Shown: positions 8,605 through 17,822, counted from the first letter of the stretch. The stretch: DNA of 64,000 nucleotides from Nitrospirillum pindoramense (GCF_007827955.1 NZ_VITR01000011.1:186001-250000); one strand, 5' to 3'. Translations and numbers: made by a program. Notes: generated from the letters alone by a model not told the origin.

Positions 8605-9909
8605 ATGATTGAGGAAAAGTTCGACGCCATCGTGGTGGGGGCCGGTCCCTCCGGCAACGCCGCCGCCTACACCATGGCCAAGGAAGGGCTGAAGGTCTTG
8701 CAGTTGGAGCGGGGGGAATATCCCGGTTCCAAGAACGTGCAGGGCGCCATCCTCTACGCCGACGCGCTGGAAAAGATCATCCCCGACTTCCGCGAAGATG
8801 CGCCCCTGGAACGCCATGTGATCGAGCAGCGGCTGTGGACCATGGACGACACGTCCTATGTCGGCATGCACTACCGCTCTGACGACTTCAATGAGGAGCG
8901 GCCCAACCGCTACACCATCATCCGCGCCCAGTTCGACAAGTGGTTCAGCGGCAAGGTGCGGGAGGCCGGCGTCGTCCTGCTGTGCGAAACGACGGTGACG
9001 GAGCTGCTGCGCGATACCCAGGGCCGGGTGATCGGCGTCCGCACCGACCGGGAGGGGGGCACCGCCTTCGCCGACGTCGTCATCCTGGGCGAAGGGGTGA
9101 ACGGCCTGGTGGGGCAGCGCTCCGGCCTGCGGCCGGAGCTGAAGCCGGAGACGGTGGCGCTGGCGGTCAAGGAGATGCACTTCCTGCCGCGCGAGGTCAT
9201 CGAAAGCCGCTTCAACCTGAAAGGCAACGAGGGCGCGGTGATCGAGGCCATGGGCACCATCACCGATGGCATGACGGGCACCGGCTTCATCTACACCAAC
9301 CAGGAATCGATCTCGATCGGCATCGGCTGCATCGTGTCGGATTTTGCGGAAAGCGGCCGCACACCCTATGGCCTGCTGGAGGCTTTCAAGCGCCATCCCA
9401 GCGTCCGCCCCCTGCTGGAAGGCTCGGAGTGCAAGGAGTATGCGGCCCATCTGATCCCGGAAGGCGGCTACAACGCCATGCCCGAGTTGTTCGGCGACGG
9501 GTGGATCGTGGTCGGCGATGCCGGGCAGTTCGTGAACGCCGTCCACCGCGAGGGCTCCAACCTCGCCATGACCACGGGCCGCGTCGCCGGGGAGACGGTG
9601 GTGTGGCTGAAGCGGCGGCGCGAGGTGGCGAGCAAGGCCAACCTGGCCGAATACCAGCGCCGGCTGGAGGCGACCTTCGTCATGAAGGATCTGAAGAAGT
9701 ACCGGCGCATCCCGGATTTCCTGCACCGCAACAAACAGTTCTTCGGCGTTTATCCCAAGCTGCTCAGCGCCGCCGCCCAGACCTGGTTCCGGGTGGACGG
9801 TGTCGACAAGCGCGCCAAGGAGAAACAGATTTTCCAATCGTTCCGCGAGGGCCGGACACTACCCGGCCTGATCGGCGACGCCCTCAAACTGGCGAGGTCC
9901 TGGCGATGA
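8605..9909 (+). CDS. fixC: FixC, ETF:quinone oxidoreductase-type flavoprotein
   Basis: A 434-residue FAD protein related to ETF:ubiquinone oxidoreductase. It has the N-terminal dinucleotide-binding [12 protein letters not shown] and the second FAD motif [18 protein letters not shown] near residue 300. It is the quinone-reducing subunit of the Fix complex. GGAGG precedes the start, and the stop overlaps the fixX start (ATGA). Confidence 0.95.
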   Translation: MIEEKFDAIVVGAGPSGNAAAYTMAKEGLKVLQLERGEYPGSKNVQGAILYADALEKIIPDFREDAPLERHVIEQRLWTMDDTSYVGMHYRSDDFNEERPNRYTIIRAQFDKWFSGKVREAGVVLLCETTVTELLRDTQGRVIGVRTDREGGTAFADVVILGEGVNGLVGQRSGLRPELKPETVALAVKEMHFLPREVIESRFNLKGNEGAVIEAMGTITDGMTGTGFIYTNQESISIGIGCIVSDFAESGRTPYGLLEAFKRHPSVRPLLEGSECKEYAAHLIPEGGYNAMPELFGDGWIVVGDAGQFVNAVHREGSNLAMTTGRVAGETVVWLKRRREVASKANLAEYQRRLEATFVMKDLKKYRRIPDFLHRNKQFFGVYPKLLSAAAQTWFRVDGVDKRAKEKQIFQSFREGRTLPGLIGDALKLARSWR

Positions 9910-10229
9910 TGAACACGACGGAGGTTGGGGCGGCCCCGAAGGCACCCCCGGTGAAGGTGGAGGAACGGCTGTTCCAGAACCGCTACCTGGTGGATGCGGG
10001 GCGGCCGCATATCAAGATCAAACCCCATGCGGAACCGTCCAAGGCGCTGATGGCGCTGACCCATCTGTGCCCCGCCGGCTGCTACAGCCTGAACGACAAG
10101 GGGCAGGTGGAGGCGGTGGTGGATGGCTGCGTCGAATGCGGCACCTGCCGGGTGCTGACCGCCAAGACGGGGGAGGTCGAGTGGAACTATCCCCGTGGTG
10201 GGTTCGGCGTGCTGTTCAAGTTCGGCTGA
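9906..10229 (+). CDS. fixX: FixX, ferredoxin-like [4Fe-4S] subunit
   Basis: A 107-residue ferredoxin-like protein. Cysteines lie in HLCPAGCY and CVECGTCR, fitting the single [4Fe-4S] cluster of the FixX/ETF-QO ferredoxin family. It relays electrons between FixC and quinone. The start overlaps the fixC stop by 4 bp, and its stop overlaps the start of the next gene (TGATG). Confidence 0.93.
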   Translation: MMNTTEVGAAPKAPPVKVEERLFQNRYLVDAGRPHIKIKPHAEPSKALMALTHLCPAGCYSLNDKGQVEAVVDGCVECGTCRVLTAKTGEVEWNYPRGGFGVLFKFG

Positions 10230-11113
10230 TGGCGGCGGATCTGGAGGGCGCTTCCTCCTGGGGCGATGCCTGGCCCCTGCCAGAGTCGGCCATCGAGCGG
10301 TTGCTGGAGGAGGATGTGCGCTATGGCGACCTGACCACCCGTGCCCTGGGCATCGGGGGCCGGCCGGGGCGCATGTGCTTCCTGGCCCGGGCGGACATGG
10401 TTCTGTCCGGTGTCGACGAGGCCGCGCGCCTGTTGGCCCGCACGGGGGCCGTCATTGATCATAGGGTGCCGGCTGGCGGGCGTTACGTCCCGGGCGACCG
10501 GCTGCTTGAGGTTTCCGGGCCGGCCGCCGCCCTGCATGCCGGCTGGAAGGTGGCGCAGACCCTGATGGAGTGGGCGTCGGGCGTGGCCAGCGAAACCCGC
10601 GCCATCGTCGACGCGGCGCGGGCGGCCAATCCCGCCATCGCCGTGCTGTGTACCCGCAAATCCGTCCCCTATACCCGCCAACTGGCGTGCAAGGCGGTGG
10701 TGGCCGGCGGTGGGGACATCCACCGCCTGGGACTGTCCGACACCATCCTGCTGTTTCCCGAACACCGGGTCTTCCTGGAGCCGCCCCACGATCTGGGCGC
10801 GGCCATCGCCCGCCTGAAACGGTCGGCGCCGGAGCGCGCGATCATGGTGGAGGTGACCAGCGAGGGGGATGCCCTTGCCGCCGCCGCCCATGCCGATCTC
10901 ATCCAACTGGAGAAGTTTTCGCCCGAGGCGGTGCGCCGGCTGGTGGACCGGCTGCCCCGTCGCGCCGACGGGCGGCCGGTCATCGCCGCGGCTGGTGGCA
11001 TCACGCCCCAGAACGCGGGTGCGTATGCGAAAGCGGGTGCCGATACTTTAGTCACATCCGCCCCCTTCTTCGCCCGGCCGCGCGATATCCAGGTAAACAT
11101 AACGTCCATGTAA
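10229..11113 (+). CDS. modD: ModD-like protein (quinolinate phosphoribosyltransferase family)
   Basis: A 294-residue protein of the nicotinate-nucleotide pyrophosphorylase fold. Family features include EEDVRYGDLTTRALG at the start, a CTRKS-type loop (VLCTRKSVPYTRQL near residue 140) and a barrel-closing AAAGGITPQN. NadC has a similar layout, but the position between fixX and nifA, near mop, favours the ModD branch found in molybdenum-transport operons, whose exact activity is not settled. It overlaps fixX by 1 bp, so it is probably in the fix operon and NifA-controlled. Confidence 0.75.
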   Translation: MAADLEGASSWGDAWPLPESAIERLLEEDVRYGDLTTRALGIGGRPGRMCFLARADMVLSGVDEAARLLARTGAVIDHRVPAGGRYVPGDRLLEVSGPAAALHAGWKVAQTLMEWASGVASETRAIVDAARAANPAIAVLCTRKSVPYTRQLACKAVVAGGGDIHRLGLSDTILLFPEHRVFLEPPHDLGAAIARLKRSAPERAIMVEVTSEGDALAAAAHADLIQLEKFSPEAVRRLVDRLPRRADGRPVIAAAGGITPQNAGAYAKAGADTLVTSAPFFARPRDIQVNITSM

Positions 11114-11298
11114 TCAATGCGGTTGCGGAGAATGGTTCGGCAACTGAACATTATATTTTGCTGGCTTGGGTTGTGAATTTCACTTGCGGTCTCGTGCTGC
11201 GCCTGCGAAGCTTTGTGGCAGGTACTTGACTGGACTGGCAGTTGGCAGGGGTCACGCCGCCGCATTGGCGGACCCCAAGACACGAAAGGATTCGTGCG

Positions 11299-13059
11299 AT
11301 GCCTATGACTGGTTCCGCCTCTCATGCGTCCGCGACATCCACTCCACCCCTTTCGGTGGCCGATCGGGCGCGTGCTGGTGGCTTCTCCTCCCGTGCGGAA
11401 ATAGCGCTGCACGGTGTGTATGAGATTTCCAAGATCCTGGCGGTGCCCGCCCGCCTGGAAACCACCCTTTCCAACGTCCTGGCGCTGCTGTCCAGCTTCC
11501 TGGAGATGCACCACGGCATCATCGCCTTGCTGGGGGATGACGGTTCGCCCCAGGTGGTGGTGGGGCTGGGATGGACGGAAAAGAACGCCAAGAGCCATTT
11601 CGACCGGCTGCCCGAACGGGCCATCGGCCAGATCGTCACGACCCAGATGCCGGTCGTGGTCGAGAACGTGGCCGACAATCCCCTGTTCGACGACTGGTCC
11701 GCCACGGAATGGGGCGCCGGCTCGCGCATCTCCTTCATCGGTGTTCCCATCAAGGAAAGGGACCGGGTCATCGGCACCCTGACGCTGGACCGCACCTGGG
11801 AGGGCAAGGCCACCTTCCGCCTGGATGAGGACGTGCGCTTCCTGGTGATGATCGCCAACCTGGTGGGCCAGACGGTGCGGTTGCACGACCTGATCGGCCG
11901 GGACCGCGAACGGCTGATGAGCACGCAGCGGCGCCTGGAAAAGGAGCTGTCCGAAACCGCGCGGGTGGAGCGCGAGGCCCGGCCCCAGGGCATTGTCGGC
12001 AACAGCCCGGCCATCCGCTCGGTCATCGACAAGATCAAGATCGTGGCGCGCAGTCACTCCACCGTGCTGCTGCGCGGGGAATCCGGCACCGGCAAGGAGC
12101 TGTTCGCCCGGGCGACGCACGACCTGTCGCCCCGCCGCGCCGGCCCGTTCGTGAAGCTGAATTGCGCCGCCCTTCCGGAAAGCATGCTGGAATCGGAGTT
12201 GTTCGGGCACGAGAAAGGCGCCTTCACCGGCGCCCTGACACAACGCAAGGGCCGCTTCGAGCTGGCGCACGGCGGCACCCTATTCCTGGACGAGATCGGG
12301 GAGATCTCGGCCTCTTTCCAGGCCAAGCTGTTGCGTGTGCTGCAGGAGGGGGAGTTTGAGCGCGTGGGCGGCTCCCGCACCCTGAAGGTCGACGTCCGGC
12401 TGGTGGCCGCCACCAACAAGAACCTGGAGGATGCGGTGGCGCGGGGTGAGTTCCGCGCCGACCTCTACTATCGCATCAACGTCGTTTCCATCTTCCTGCC
12501 GGCGGTGCGCGACCGCCGCGAGGACATCAACCTGCTGGCGTGCGAGTTCCTGAAGCGCTTCAACGAGGAACACGGCACCCGCAAGAGCCTGACCTCCTCG
12601 GCCTACGCGGTCCTGGAAAGCTGCTACTTCCCCGGCAACGTCCGTGAGCTGGAGAATTGCGTGCGCCGGACGGCCACCCTGTCGAAAGAGTCCGGCATCA
12701 TCGCCGATGACTTCGCCTGCCGGCATGACGAATGCCTGTCGGCCACCCTGTGGAAGGGCGCCATCGGTCCAGGCAGCGCGTTCAAGATCATGTCGCGCCC
12801 GGCGGCCCCGGTGCCGCTGCCCCGCCAACCGGCATCGCCGGCTTCCGCCCCGGCACCGGAGGAGGGGGAGGGCCGCTGCCCGCAGGCCGGCACCTGCACG
12901 GTGGCGCAGGGTGACGGCTTGTCGGAACGGGAACGCCTGCTCCAGGCGATGGAGACGGCCGGATGGGTACAGGCCAAGGCCGCGCGGCTGTTGAACCTGA
13001 CGCCGCGCCAGGTCGGCTATGCGCTGATCAAGCACAACATCGAGGTCAAGAAATTCTGA
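11299..13059 (+). CDS. nifA: NifA, sigma-54-dependent activator of nitrogen-fixation genes
   Basis: A 586-residue enhancer-binding protein. Domains: N-terminal GAF (about 45-190), AAA+ with Walker A GESGTGKE near 258 and the sigma-54 contact loop GAFTGA near 307, a linker, and a C-terminal Fis-type helix-turn-helix (about 545-586). Four cysteines at about 442, 454, 474 and 479 fit Cys-x11-Cys-x19-Cys-x4-Cys exactly, the motif of oxygen-sensitive, metal-dependent alphaproteobacterial NifA; a further Cys pair sits in the linker (CPQAGTC). Start 11299 has a GAAAGGA site; a longer reading from 11242 is less likely. The 185-bp leader has no clear NifA box or sigma-54 site, so nifA probably has its own promoter or reads through from fix. 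Confidence 0.96.
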   Translation: MPMTGSASHASATSTPPLSVADRARAGGFSSRAEIALHGVYEISKILAVPARLETTLSNVLALLSSFLEMHHGIIALLGDDGSPQVVVGLGWTEKNAKSHFDRLPERAIGQIVTTQMPVVVENVADNPLFDDWSATEWGAGSRISFIGVPIKERDRVIGTLTLDRTWEGKATFRLDEDVRFLVMIANLVGQTVRLHDLIGRDRERLMSTQRRLEKELSETARVEREARPQGIVGNSPAIRSVIDKIKIVARSHSTVLLRGESGTGKELFARATHDLSPRRAGPFVKLNCAALPESMLESELFGHEKGAFTGALTQRKGRFELAHGGTLFLDEIGEISASFQAKLLRVLQEGEFERVGGSRTLKVDVRLVAATNKNLEDAVARGEFRADLYYRINVVSIFLPAVRDRREDINLLACEFLKRFNEEHGTRKSLTSSAYAVLESCYFPGNVRELENCVRRTATLSKESGIIADDFACRHDECLSATLWKGAIGPGSAFKIMSRPAAPVPLPRQPASPASAPAPEEGEGRCPQAGTCTVAQGDGLSERERLLQAMETAGWVQAKAARLLNLTPRQVGYALIKHNIEVKKF

Positions 13060-13127
13060 ATTCCCGCCAGGATCGAGAGCGGGTGCCTGGGCCCCGAGGG
13101 GGCCGTTGACTTGAGGACGGAACAGCA

Positions 13128-13337
13128 ATGAAGCTGAGCGCGCGTAACGTCATCGCCGGTAAGGTCGTTGCGGTCACCAAGGGGGTGACCACGGCCCATG
13201 TGAAGATCGAGATCGCCAGCGGTCGCCTGATCACCTCCTCCATCACCAACGAGGCGGTGGACGATCTGGACCTGAAGGTCGGCGACGACGTCTCCGCCAT
13301 CATCAAGTCTTCCGACGTGCTGATCGGCAAGGAATAA
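13128..13337 (+). CDS. mop: Mop-type molybdenum-pterin/molybdate-binding protein
   Basis: A 69-residue molbindin. The sequence (SARNVIAGKVVAVTKG, then TSSITNEAVDDL, then VSAIIKSSDVLIGKE) is the classic single Mop domain, which oligomerises to bind molybdate or tungstate in the cytoplasm. It lies 68 bp after nifA on the same strand. Beside modD, nifA and the DUF2478-type gene it forms a small molybdenum-handling group within the nif cluster. Confidence 0.93.
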   Translation: MKLSARNVIAGKVVAVTKGVTTAHVKIEIASGRLITSSITNEAVDDLDLKVGDDVSAIIKSSDVLIGKE

Positions 13338-13362
13338 GGGCCGCCCGGCCCTATTCCCCGCG

Positions 13363-13941
13363 TTATTGCAGGGCGGCGGCCGGCTCAGCCTGCCGCCGTT
13401 CCGCCCGGCGGGCCCACTCCTGCCACCAGTCGGCTACCACCGCCGCGTTGCAGGCCAGGGTGGTGCCGTAGCCCCCGGTGAAGGCCGCCCAGGCATCGTA
13501 GAAGCGCCAGGGCACGGCGGTGAGGATCGGCAAGCCCGCGTCGATGGCGGACGCAATCTCACCGCGCAGGCCGCGCCCCTCGGCCTCCGTCTTGCCGAAC
13601 TTATTGACCATCACCAGTTCCATCCGGTCGGCGACCGCTTCGGCCACGGCCAGGGCCGCGTCCGCCAGCCCGCCCGTGTCAAGGCGGCAGGCCACCGAAC
13701 CGGGCCCCAGGTTCTGGCAGATGGGGATGACCCGGCCGCTCCGCAGATCCACCACCTCCATCAGCTTGATGGGCCCGCATTCGCTCCGGCGGTTGCGCTG
13801 GACGATGCCGCCCACCCGACGTCCCTGCTCCCGCAAGCCCAGGGCGAAATCGGCCAGCAGGCTGTCCACATCCTCCTCCGGCTGATAGACGACGGCGGCC
13901 AGGTTCAGCAGGTTCTCGGTGAAGGTGACGCTGTCGGGCAT
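13363..13941 (-). CDS. DUF2478-type protein (molybdenum-associated)
   Basis: A 192-residue protein pointing left, tail to tail with mop (25-bp gap). It resembles the DUF2478 family, NTPase-like proteins often beside molybdate transport or nif genes. Seen here: an N-terminal strand LAAVVYQPEEDVDSLLADF, a conserved MELVMVNKFGKTEAEG segment, and LPILTAVP. The start at 13941 is chosen for its strong AGGAGGT; a longer reading to 14310 crosses the divergent promoter region. Function unknown; the family assignment is from memory of its segments. Confidence 0.65.
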   Translation of the reverse strand: MPDSVTFTENLLNLAAVVYQPEEDVDSLLADFALGLREQGRRVGGIVQRNRRSECGPIKLMEVVDLRSGRVIPICQNLGPGSVACRLDTGGLADAALAVAEAVADRMELVMVNKFGKTEAEGRGLRGEIASAIDAGLPILTAVPWRFYDAWAAFTGGYGTTLACNAAVVADWWQEWARRAERRQAEPAAALQ

Positions 13942-14035
13942 TGGGACCTCCTGTCGGCGGAAGTGTCCCCGGCGCGGGCGCCGGGGGTCAAGGGGACACA
14001 TGGTCCCCCGGGACCATTTCCCCCATCTGGCCACT

Positions 14036-14050
14036 GCATCCCGCATGCCA
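14036..14050 (-). promoter_or_regulatory. Sigma-54 promoter candidate for the leftward DUF2478-type gene
   Basis: On the minus strand TGGCAT-GCGGG-ATGC keeps GG-N10-GC with one mismatch in the -12 half. It lies about 95 bp before the start at 13941, and the NifA-like box at 14124-14139 is about 75 bp upstream of it, so a shared divergent control region is possible. Confidence 0.4.
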
Positions 14051-14123
14051 TGCCAATGAAGACAGGGACAGGCCGGTTTGCGGCGGCGGGGCGAGCCGGC
14101 GCGGTAAGGGATGCGACAGGCCT

Positions 14124-14139
14124 TGTCGGGTTCCCGACG
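14124..14139. promoter_or_regulatory. NifA box, one base off consensus
   Basis: TGTCGGGTTCCCGACG: the TGT half is perfect and the other half is ACG instead of ACA, but the palindrome GTCGGG-TT-CCCGAC is complete. It lies 54 bp before the nifT sigma-54 site. Confidence 0.65.
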
Positions 14140-14193
14140 CGGCGATGCGCGGGGCGGCGCGGCGAAAGGGCGGAGTTCCGCTGCTTTCTCGGA

Positions 14194-14208
14194 TGGCACG
14201 GCCCTTGC
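14194..14208 (+). promoter_or_regulatory. Sigma-54 promoter of nifT
   Basis: TGGCAC-GGCCC-TTGC, an exact match to the consensus, 58 bp before nifT. The rest of the 325-bp gap 13942-14266 holds the divergent site, the NifA-like box and no gene that I can see. Confidence 0.9.
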
Positions 14209-14266
14209 TGAAATGGATGGGCCCGCAAACCTGCCCAAGGCCGCACCAGCGCAAGGACCGGTCCCG

Positions 14267-14482
14267 ATGAAAGTGATGATCCGCCGTTCGCCTGAAAGCG
14301 GCCTTTCCATCTATGTGCCGAAGAAGGATTTGGAGGAGCCGGTGGTCGAGACCGAACACGAGGGCCTGTGGGGTGGCTGGATCCGCATCGCCAACGGCTG
14401 GGTCCTGGACCTGCCGGAAATGGCCGCCGATACGCGCCTGCCTGTGACCGTGAACGCCCGCAAGCGGGGGGAGGAGGACTGA
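14267..14482 (+). CDS. nifT: NifT/FixU small nitrogen-fixation protein
   Basis: A 71-residue protein with the NifT/FixU pattern: MKVMIRR start, YVPKKDLEE, then a central GGWIRIANGW and DLPEM. The family is common in nif clusters and its biochemical role is unknown. The start at 14267 is taken for family length; a longer reading to 14111 would begin before the sigma-54 promoter. It is followed after 1 bp by the SIR2-like gene. Confidence 0.9.
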   Translation: MKVMIRRSPESGLSIYVPKKDLEEPVVETEHEGLWGGWIRIANGWVLDLPEMAADTRLPVTVNARKRGEED

Positions 14483-14483
14483 G

Positions 14484-15383
14484 ATGACGGTTTCAGCGAC
14501 CGCGGCCCCGGAAGGCCCCCGGACAGCGCCCCCCGCTTTGACGGACGGACTTGAGGCGGAGCGACTGCTGGCCGATCTGGCTGCCCGGCTGCGGGCCGGC
14601 GCGCTGGTCCCCTATCTGGGGCCGGCCCTGGCGCAAGTGTCCCCGGACTTGCCGGAAGCGCCGGTGACGCATGAGGCGCTGGCCGAGTTCTTCGCGGCCA
14701 AGGTGGCGCTGCCGCGCCGGGCCAAGGGCAACGCCTGGGCGGCCGCCCAGCATATCGAAAGCACCCGCCACCGTTCCACGGTGTCGGCTCTGATGGCGGA
14801 GGCGTTCCGGGCGCCGATGGCGCCCACGGCCCTTCACCATCACTTGGCGGCTTTGGGCGTGCCCCTGATCGTCGACACCTGGTACGACGGCGCCATGCGC
14901 GCGGCCCTGGCGGCGACCGCCACGGTCTGGGGGGAGGTGCAGGGGATCACCCGCGCCGGCATCGGTGAGGATCGCTGGTACCGCTTCTACGACGCCCAGG
15001 GACAGGAAACAGGGCGGGACGCGGCGGAAACTTGGGATACGATCCTTTACAAGCCGCATGGCGGCGTGGACCCGGTCCGCAACTTCCTGATCTCCGATGC
15101 CGACTATGTCGAGGTCCTGACCGAGATCGACATCCAGACGCCCATTCCGGACATCGTCAAGGAACGGCGGCGGGGGCGCGGCTTCCTGTTCATCGGGTGC
15201 CGCTTCCATGACCAGCTGTTGCGGACCTACGCGCGGCAGGTCTCCAAGCGCTCGGGCGACCGCCATTACGTCGTGGTGGAGCCCGGCGATCTGACGCGCA
15301 ACGAGGTGAAGTTCTTCTCGGCCCATGGTCTGGTCCCGGTTGCCGTGCCCCTGGCGCGGGCGGTTTCGATTTTGTGCGGCTGA
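14484..15383 (+). CDS. SIR2-like domain protein of the nif cluster
   Basis: A 299-residue protein resembling the SIR2-like family seen beside nifB in some alphaproteobacteria. The stretch ALVPYLGPALAQ (about residues 40-51) sits where sirtuins carry the Gly-rich NAD loop (GAGxS), but that loop is not intact, so deacetylase activity is doubtful. Later segments include FLFIGCRFHDQLLR and a C-terminal FFSAHGLVPV. No membrane segment. It lies 1 bp after nifT and so is under the same NifA/sigma-54 promoter. The role in nitrogen fixation is unknown. Confidence 0.65.
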   Translation: MTVSATAAPEGPRTAPPALTDGLEAERLLADLAARLRAGALVPYLGPALAQVSPDLPEAPVTHEALAEFFAAKVALPRRAKGNAWAAAQHIESTRHRSTVSALMAEAFRAPMAPTALHHHLAALGVPLIVDTWYDGAMRAALAATATVWGEVQGITRAGIGEDRWYRFYDAQGQETGRDAAETWDTILYKPHGGVDPVRNFLISDADYVEVLTEIDIQTPIPDIVKERRRGRGFLFIGCRFHDQLLRTYARQVSKRSGDRHYVVVEPGDLTRNEVKFFSAHGLVPVAVPLARAVSILCG

Positions 15384-15386
15384 TCC

Positions 15387-15402
15387 TGTCGGCTTGCCGA
15401 CG
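15387..15402. promoter_or_regulatory. Secondary NifA-like box
   Basis: TGTCGGCTTGCCGACG, one base from TGT-N10-ACA and fully palindromic (GTCGGC-TT-GCCGAC). It lies 23 bp upstream of the perfect box before nifB. Confidence 0.55.
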
Positions 15403-15425
15403 TGTTGTCCGGCTTGCGCTGGGTT

Positions 15426-15441
15426 TGTCGGCAACCGCACA
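15426..15441. promoter_or_regulatory. NifA upstream activator sequence for nifB
   Basis: Perfect TGT-N10-ACA (TGTCGGCAACCGCACA), 53 bp before the nifB sigma-54 site. Confidence 0.85.
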
Positions 15442-15494
15442 GGGGCCACGGGGCGAAAGCCCAAGCATTCTGGCGCTTTCGCCCGTCCGATGAG

Positions 15495-15509
15495 TGGCAT
15501 GGCCTTTGC
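15495..15509 (+). promoter_or_regulatory. Sigma-54 promoter of nifB
   Basis: TGGCAT-GGCCT-TTGC, a strong -24/-12 match (T for C at the end of the -24 half), 102 bp before the nifB start. Confidence 0.88.
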
Positions 15510-15611
15510 TGAATAGTCGGGAGCCGTCGGCCCCGTGTCGCTTGAGGCGTAAAGCAAACTTTCCAATCGAGAGTGCCGGCGCGATCCGCCGGCCCAACAA
15601 GAGGAACGGAC

Positions 15612-17168
15612 ATGCACGCATCCACATCGCAGGGCGGTTCGGGCACTCTGGTCACCATCGACGCCGTGATGCAGCAGGTGGCCGAGCATAAGGGGTGCGG
15701 CACGCAGGGCGGCAGCGGCAAGGCCAGCTGCGGTTCCGCCGCCGGGCAGGGCGACCTGCCGCCGGAGATTTGGGAGAAGGTGAAGAACCATCCCTGTTAC
15801 AGCGAGGAGGCCCACCACCACTATGCCCGCATGCATGTGGCCGTGGCGCCCGCCTGCAACATCCAGTGCAACTACTGCAATCGCAAGTATGACTGCGCCA
15901 ACGAATCCCGCCCCGGCGTGGTCAGCGAGCGGCTGACGCCGGAGCAGGCGGCCAGGAAGGTGCTGGCCGTCGCCTCCACCATCCCGCAGATGACCGTGCT
16001 GGGCATCGCCGGGCCGGGCGACCCGCTGGCCAACCCGGCCAAGACCTTCAAGACTTTCGAACTGATCGCCCAGACGGCGCCGGACATCAAGCTGTGCCTG
16101 TCGACCAACGGCCTGGCGCTGCCGGACCATGTCGACACCATCGCCCGCTACAACATCGACCACGTCACCATCACCATCAACATGGTGGATCCGGAGGTGG
16201 GGGCGAAGATCTATCCCTGGGTTTTCTGGAACCACCAGCGCTACACCGGGGTGGAGGCGGCGCGCCTGCTGACCGAGCACCAGCTGCGCGGCCTGGAGAT
16301 GCTGACCGAGCGCGGGATCCTGTGCAAGGTCAACTCCGTCATGATCCCGGGCGTCAACGACCACCATCTGGTTGAGGTGAACCGGGCGGTGAAGTCCCGC
16401 GGCGCCTTCCTGCACAACATCATGCCCCTGATCTCCGCGCCCGAACACGGCACCGTCTTCGGCCTGACGGGCCAGCGCGGCCCCACGGCCCATGAGCTGA
16501 AGGCCCTGCAGGACGCCTGCGAGGGGGAAATGAACATGATGCGGCACTGCCGCCAGTGCCGGGCCGATGCCGTCGGCCTGCTGGGCGAGGACCGCAGCGC
16601 CGAATTCACCACCGAAAAGATCATGGAGATGGAGGTGGACTACGACCTGGAGGGCCGCAAGGCCTATCAGGCGCGGGTGGAGGAGGAGCGGGTGGCCAAG
16701 GTGGCCGCCAAGCAGGAGGAACTGGCCGGCCTGGCGGGCGCGGACAGCGACATCCGGCTGCTGGTGGCGGTGGCGACCAAGGGTTCCGGCCTCATCAACG
16801 AGCATTTCGGCCACGCCAAGGAATTCCAGGTCTATGAGCTGTCCACCGCCGGCGCCAAGTTCGTGGGCCACCGGCGCGTCGATCTTTATTGCCAAGGCGG
16901 TTTTGGCGATGAGGACAGCCTGCAGACGGTCATTCGCGCCATCAACGACTGCCACGCCGTCTTTGTCGCCAAGATCGGCGGCTGCCCCAAGGCGGACCTG
17001 GTGCAGGCCGGCATCGAGCCCGTGGACCAGTACGCCCATGAGTTCATCGAGAAGTCGGCCATCGCCTGGTTCAAGGGCTATCTGGAAAAGGTGGCCGCCG
17101 GAGAGCTGGTCCACACCCTGCGGGGCGACGCCGCCATCCGCCAGGGCGCCCTGATCGTCGCCGCCTGA
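15612..17168 (+). CDS. nifB: NifB, radical SAM FeMo-cofactor core synthase
   Basis: A 518-residue protein that fuses two [4Fe-4S] clusters with an inserted carbide to make NifB-co, the FeMo-co precursor. The radical SAM cluster motif Cys-x3-Cys-x2-Cys (CNIQCNYC) is at about residues 82-89, followed by [10 protein letters not shown] and GPGDPLANP. Further cluster-ligand cysteines lie in [20 protein letters not shown] near 310. A C-terminal NifX/NafY-like domain (about 390-518) is present, as in long NifB forms. GAGGAACGGA precedes the ATG at 15612. Confidence 0.96.
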   Translation: MHASTSQGGSGTLVTIDAVMQQVAEHKGCGTQGGSGKASCGSAAGQGDLPPEIWEKVKNHPCYSEEAHHHYARMHVAVAPACNIQCNYCNRKYDCANESRPGVVSERLTPEQAARKVLAVASTIPQMTVLGIAGPGDPLANPAKTFKTFELIAQTAPDIKLCLSTNGLALPDHVDTIARYNIDHVTITINMVDPEVGAKIYPWVFWNHQRYTGVEAARLLTEHQLRGLEMLTERGILCKVNSVMIPGVNDHHLVEVNRAVKSRGAFLHNIMPLISAPEHGTVFGLTGQRGPTAHELKALQDACEGEMNMMRHCRQCRADAVGLLGEDRSAEFTTEKIMEMEVDYDLEGRKAYQARVEEERVAKVAAKQEELAGLAGADSDIRLLVAVATKGSGLINEHFGHAKEFQVYELSTAGAKFVGHRRVDLYCQGGFGDEDSLQTVIRAINDCHAVFVAKIGGCPKADLVQAGIEPVDQYAHEFIEKSAIAWFKGYLEKVAAGELVHTLRGDAAIRQGALIVAA

Positions 17169-17238
17169 TGCCGTTCCGTTTGGACCGGGCCGGCCGCATC
17201 CGGCCCCGGCGCCATTTACCAAGGGAGAACACAAAGCC

Positions 17239-17463
17239 ATGGCCTACAAGATCGTCGCCTCGCAATGCACCAGCTGCTCCGCCTGCGAGGCGGAGTGCCC
17301 GAACGTGGCGATTTCGGAAAAGGGTGGCACCTTCGTCATCAATCCGAAGAAGTGCACGGAATGCATCGGGTATTTCGATGTGCCGCAGTGCGTCGCCGTC
17401 TGCCCGGTGGACAACACCTGTGTCATCGACACCGCCTATCCCCGCTATCAGGCGGCCGGTTGA
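17239..17463 (+). CDS. fdxN: 2[4Fe-4S] ferredoxin (FdxN/FrxA-like)
   Basis: A 74-residue bacterial-type ferredoxin. The first cluster motif is Cys-x2-Cys-x2-Cys-x3-Cys-Pro ([12 protein letters not shown]); the second has the widened spacing typical of nifB-linked ferredoxins, Cys-x2-Cys-x8-Cys-x3-Cys-Pro ([18 protein letters not shown]). It probably supplies electrons for NifB or nitrogenase. It lies 70 bp after nifB with an AAGGGAG site. Confidence 0.93.
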   Translation: MAYKIVASQCTSCSACEAECPNVAISEKGGTFVINPKKCTECIGYFDVPQCVAVCPVDNTCVIDTAYPRYQAAG

Positions 17464-17468
17464 GGGGG

Positions 17469-17807
17469 ATGGCGATGACCTTCACGATCACCCCGGCGGC
17501 TGAACGCTTCATCCGCTTCATGCTGCGGGCCGATGGCGGGCCCCAGGCTGGCTTCCGCCTGGTCCTGAGCCCCGGCGGCTGTTCCGGCCTGTCGGCTGAC
17601 ATGAGCGTCCGCGCGACCCCCGAACCGGGCGACGCGGTGGTCGAGCGCGACGGTGTGCGCCTGTTCCTGCCGGCGGAAAGCCGGCTGCTGCTGGCTGGCG
17701 TCACCATCGACTTCGCGGACGGCGCCGCGCAAAACGGCCTGGTGTTCCGCGACCCCAAGGCCACGTCCTGCGCCACGGCATCCACGCCCATCGTGCGGCT
17801 GCAATAA
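17469..17807 (+). CDS. HesB/IscA-like protein with altered C-terminal cysteine motif
   Basis: A 112-residue A-type carrier relative: FTITPAAERFIRFML start, GGCSGLSA near residue 39, TIDFADG in the middle. The C-terminal Cys-Gly-Cys of IscA/HesB proteins is replaced by SCATAS, leaving a single cysteine, so cluster binding may differ or be lost. It begins 5 bp after the ferredoxin stop (GAGGGGG as ribosome site; a second ATG at 17475 is possible). In a nifB operon it probably acts in FeS supply. Confidence 0.8.
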   Translation: MAMTFTITPAAERFIRFMLRADGGPQAGFRLVLSPGGCSGLSADMSVRATPEPGDAVVERDGVRLFLPAESRLLLAGVTIDFADGAAQNGLVFRDPKATSCATASTPIVRLQ

Positions 17808-17822
17808 GCGGGGGACAGGGCC

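Noticed and set aside
7372-9837. Minus-strand open frame of 821 codons opposite fixA-fixC
   Set aside because: Shadow frame; fixABC on the plus strand are unambiguous and the reverse product has no family features.
11216-11235. TGGCAG followed by TTGA before nifA as a sigma-54 promoter
   Set aside because: The -12 half lacks TTGC and the GG-N10-GC spacing is not met; no NifA box is nearby.
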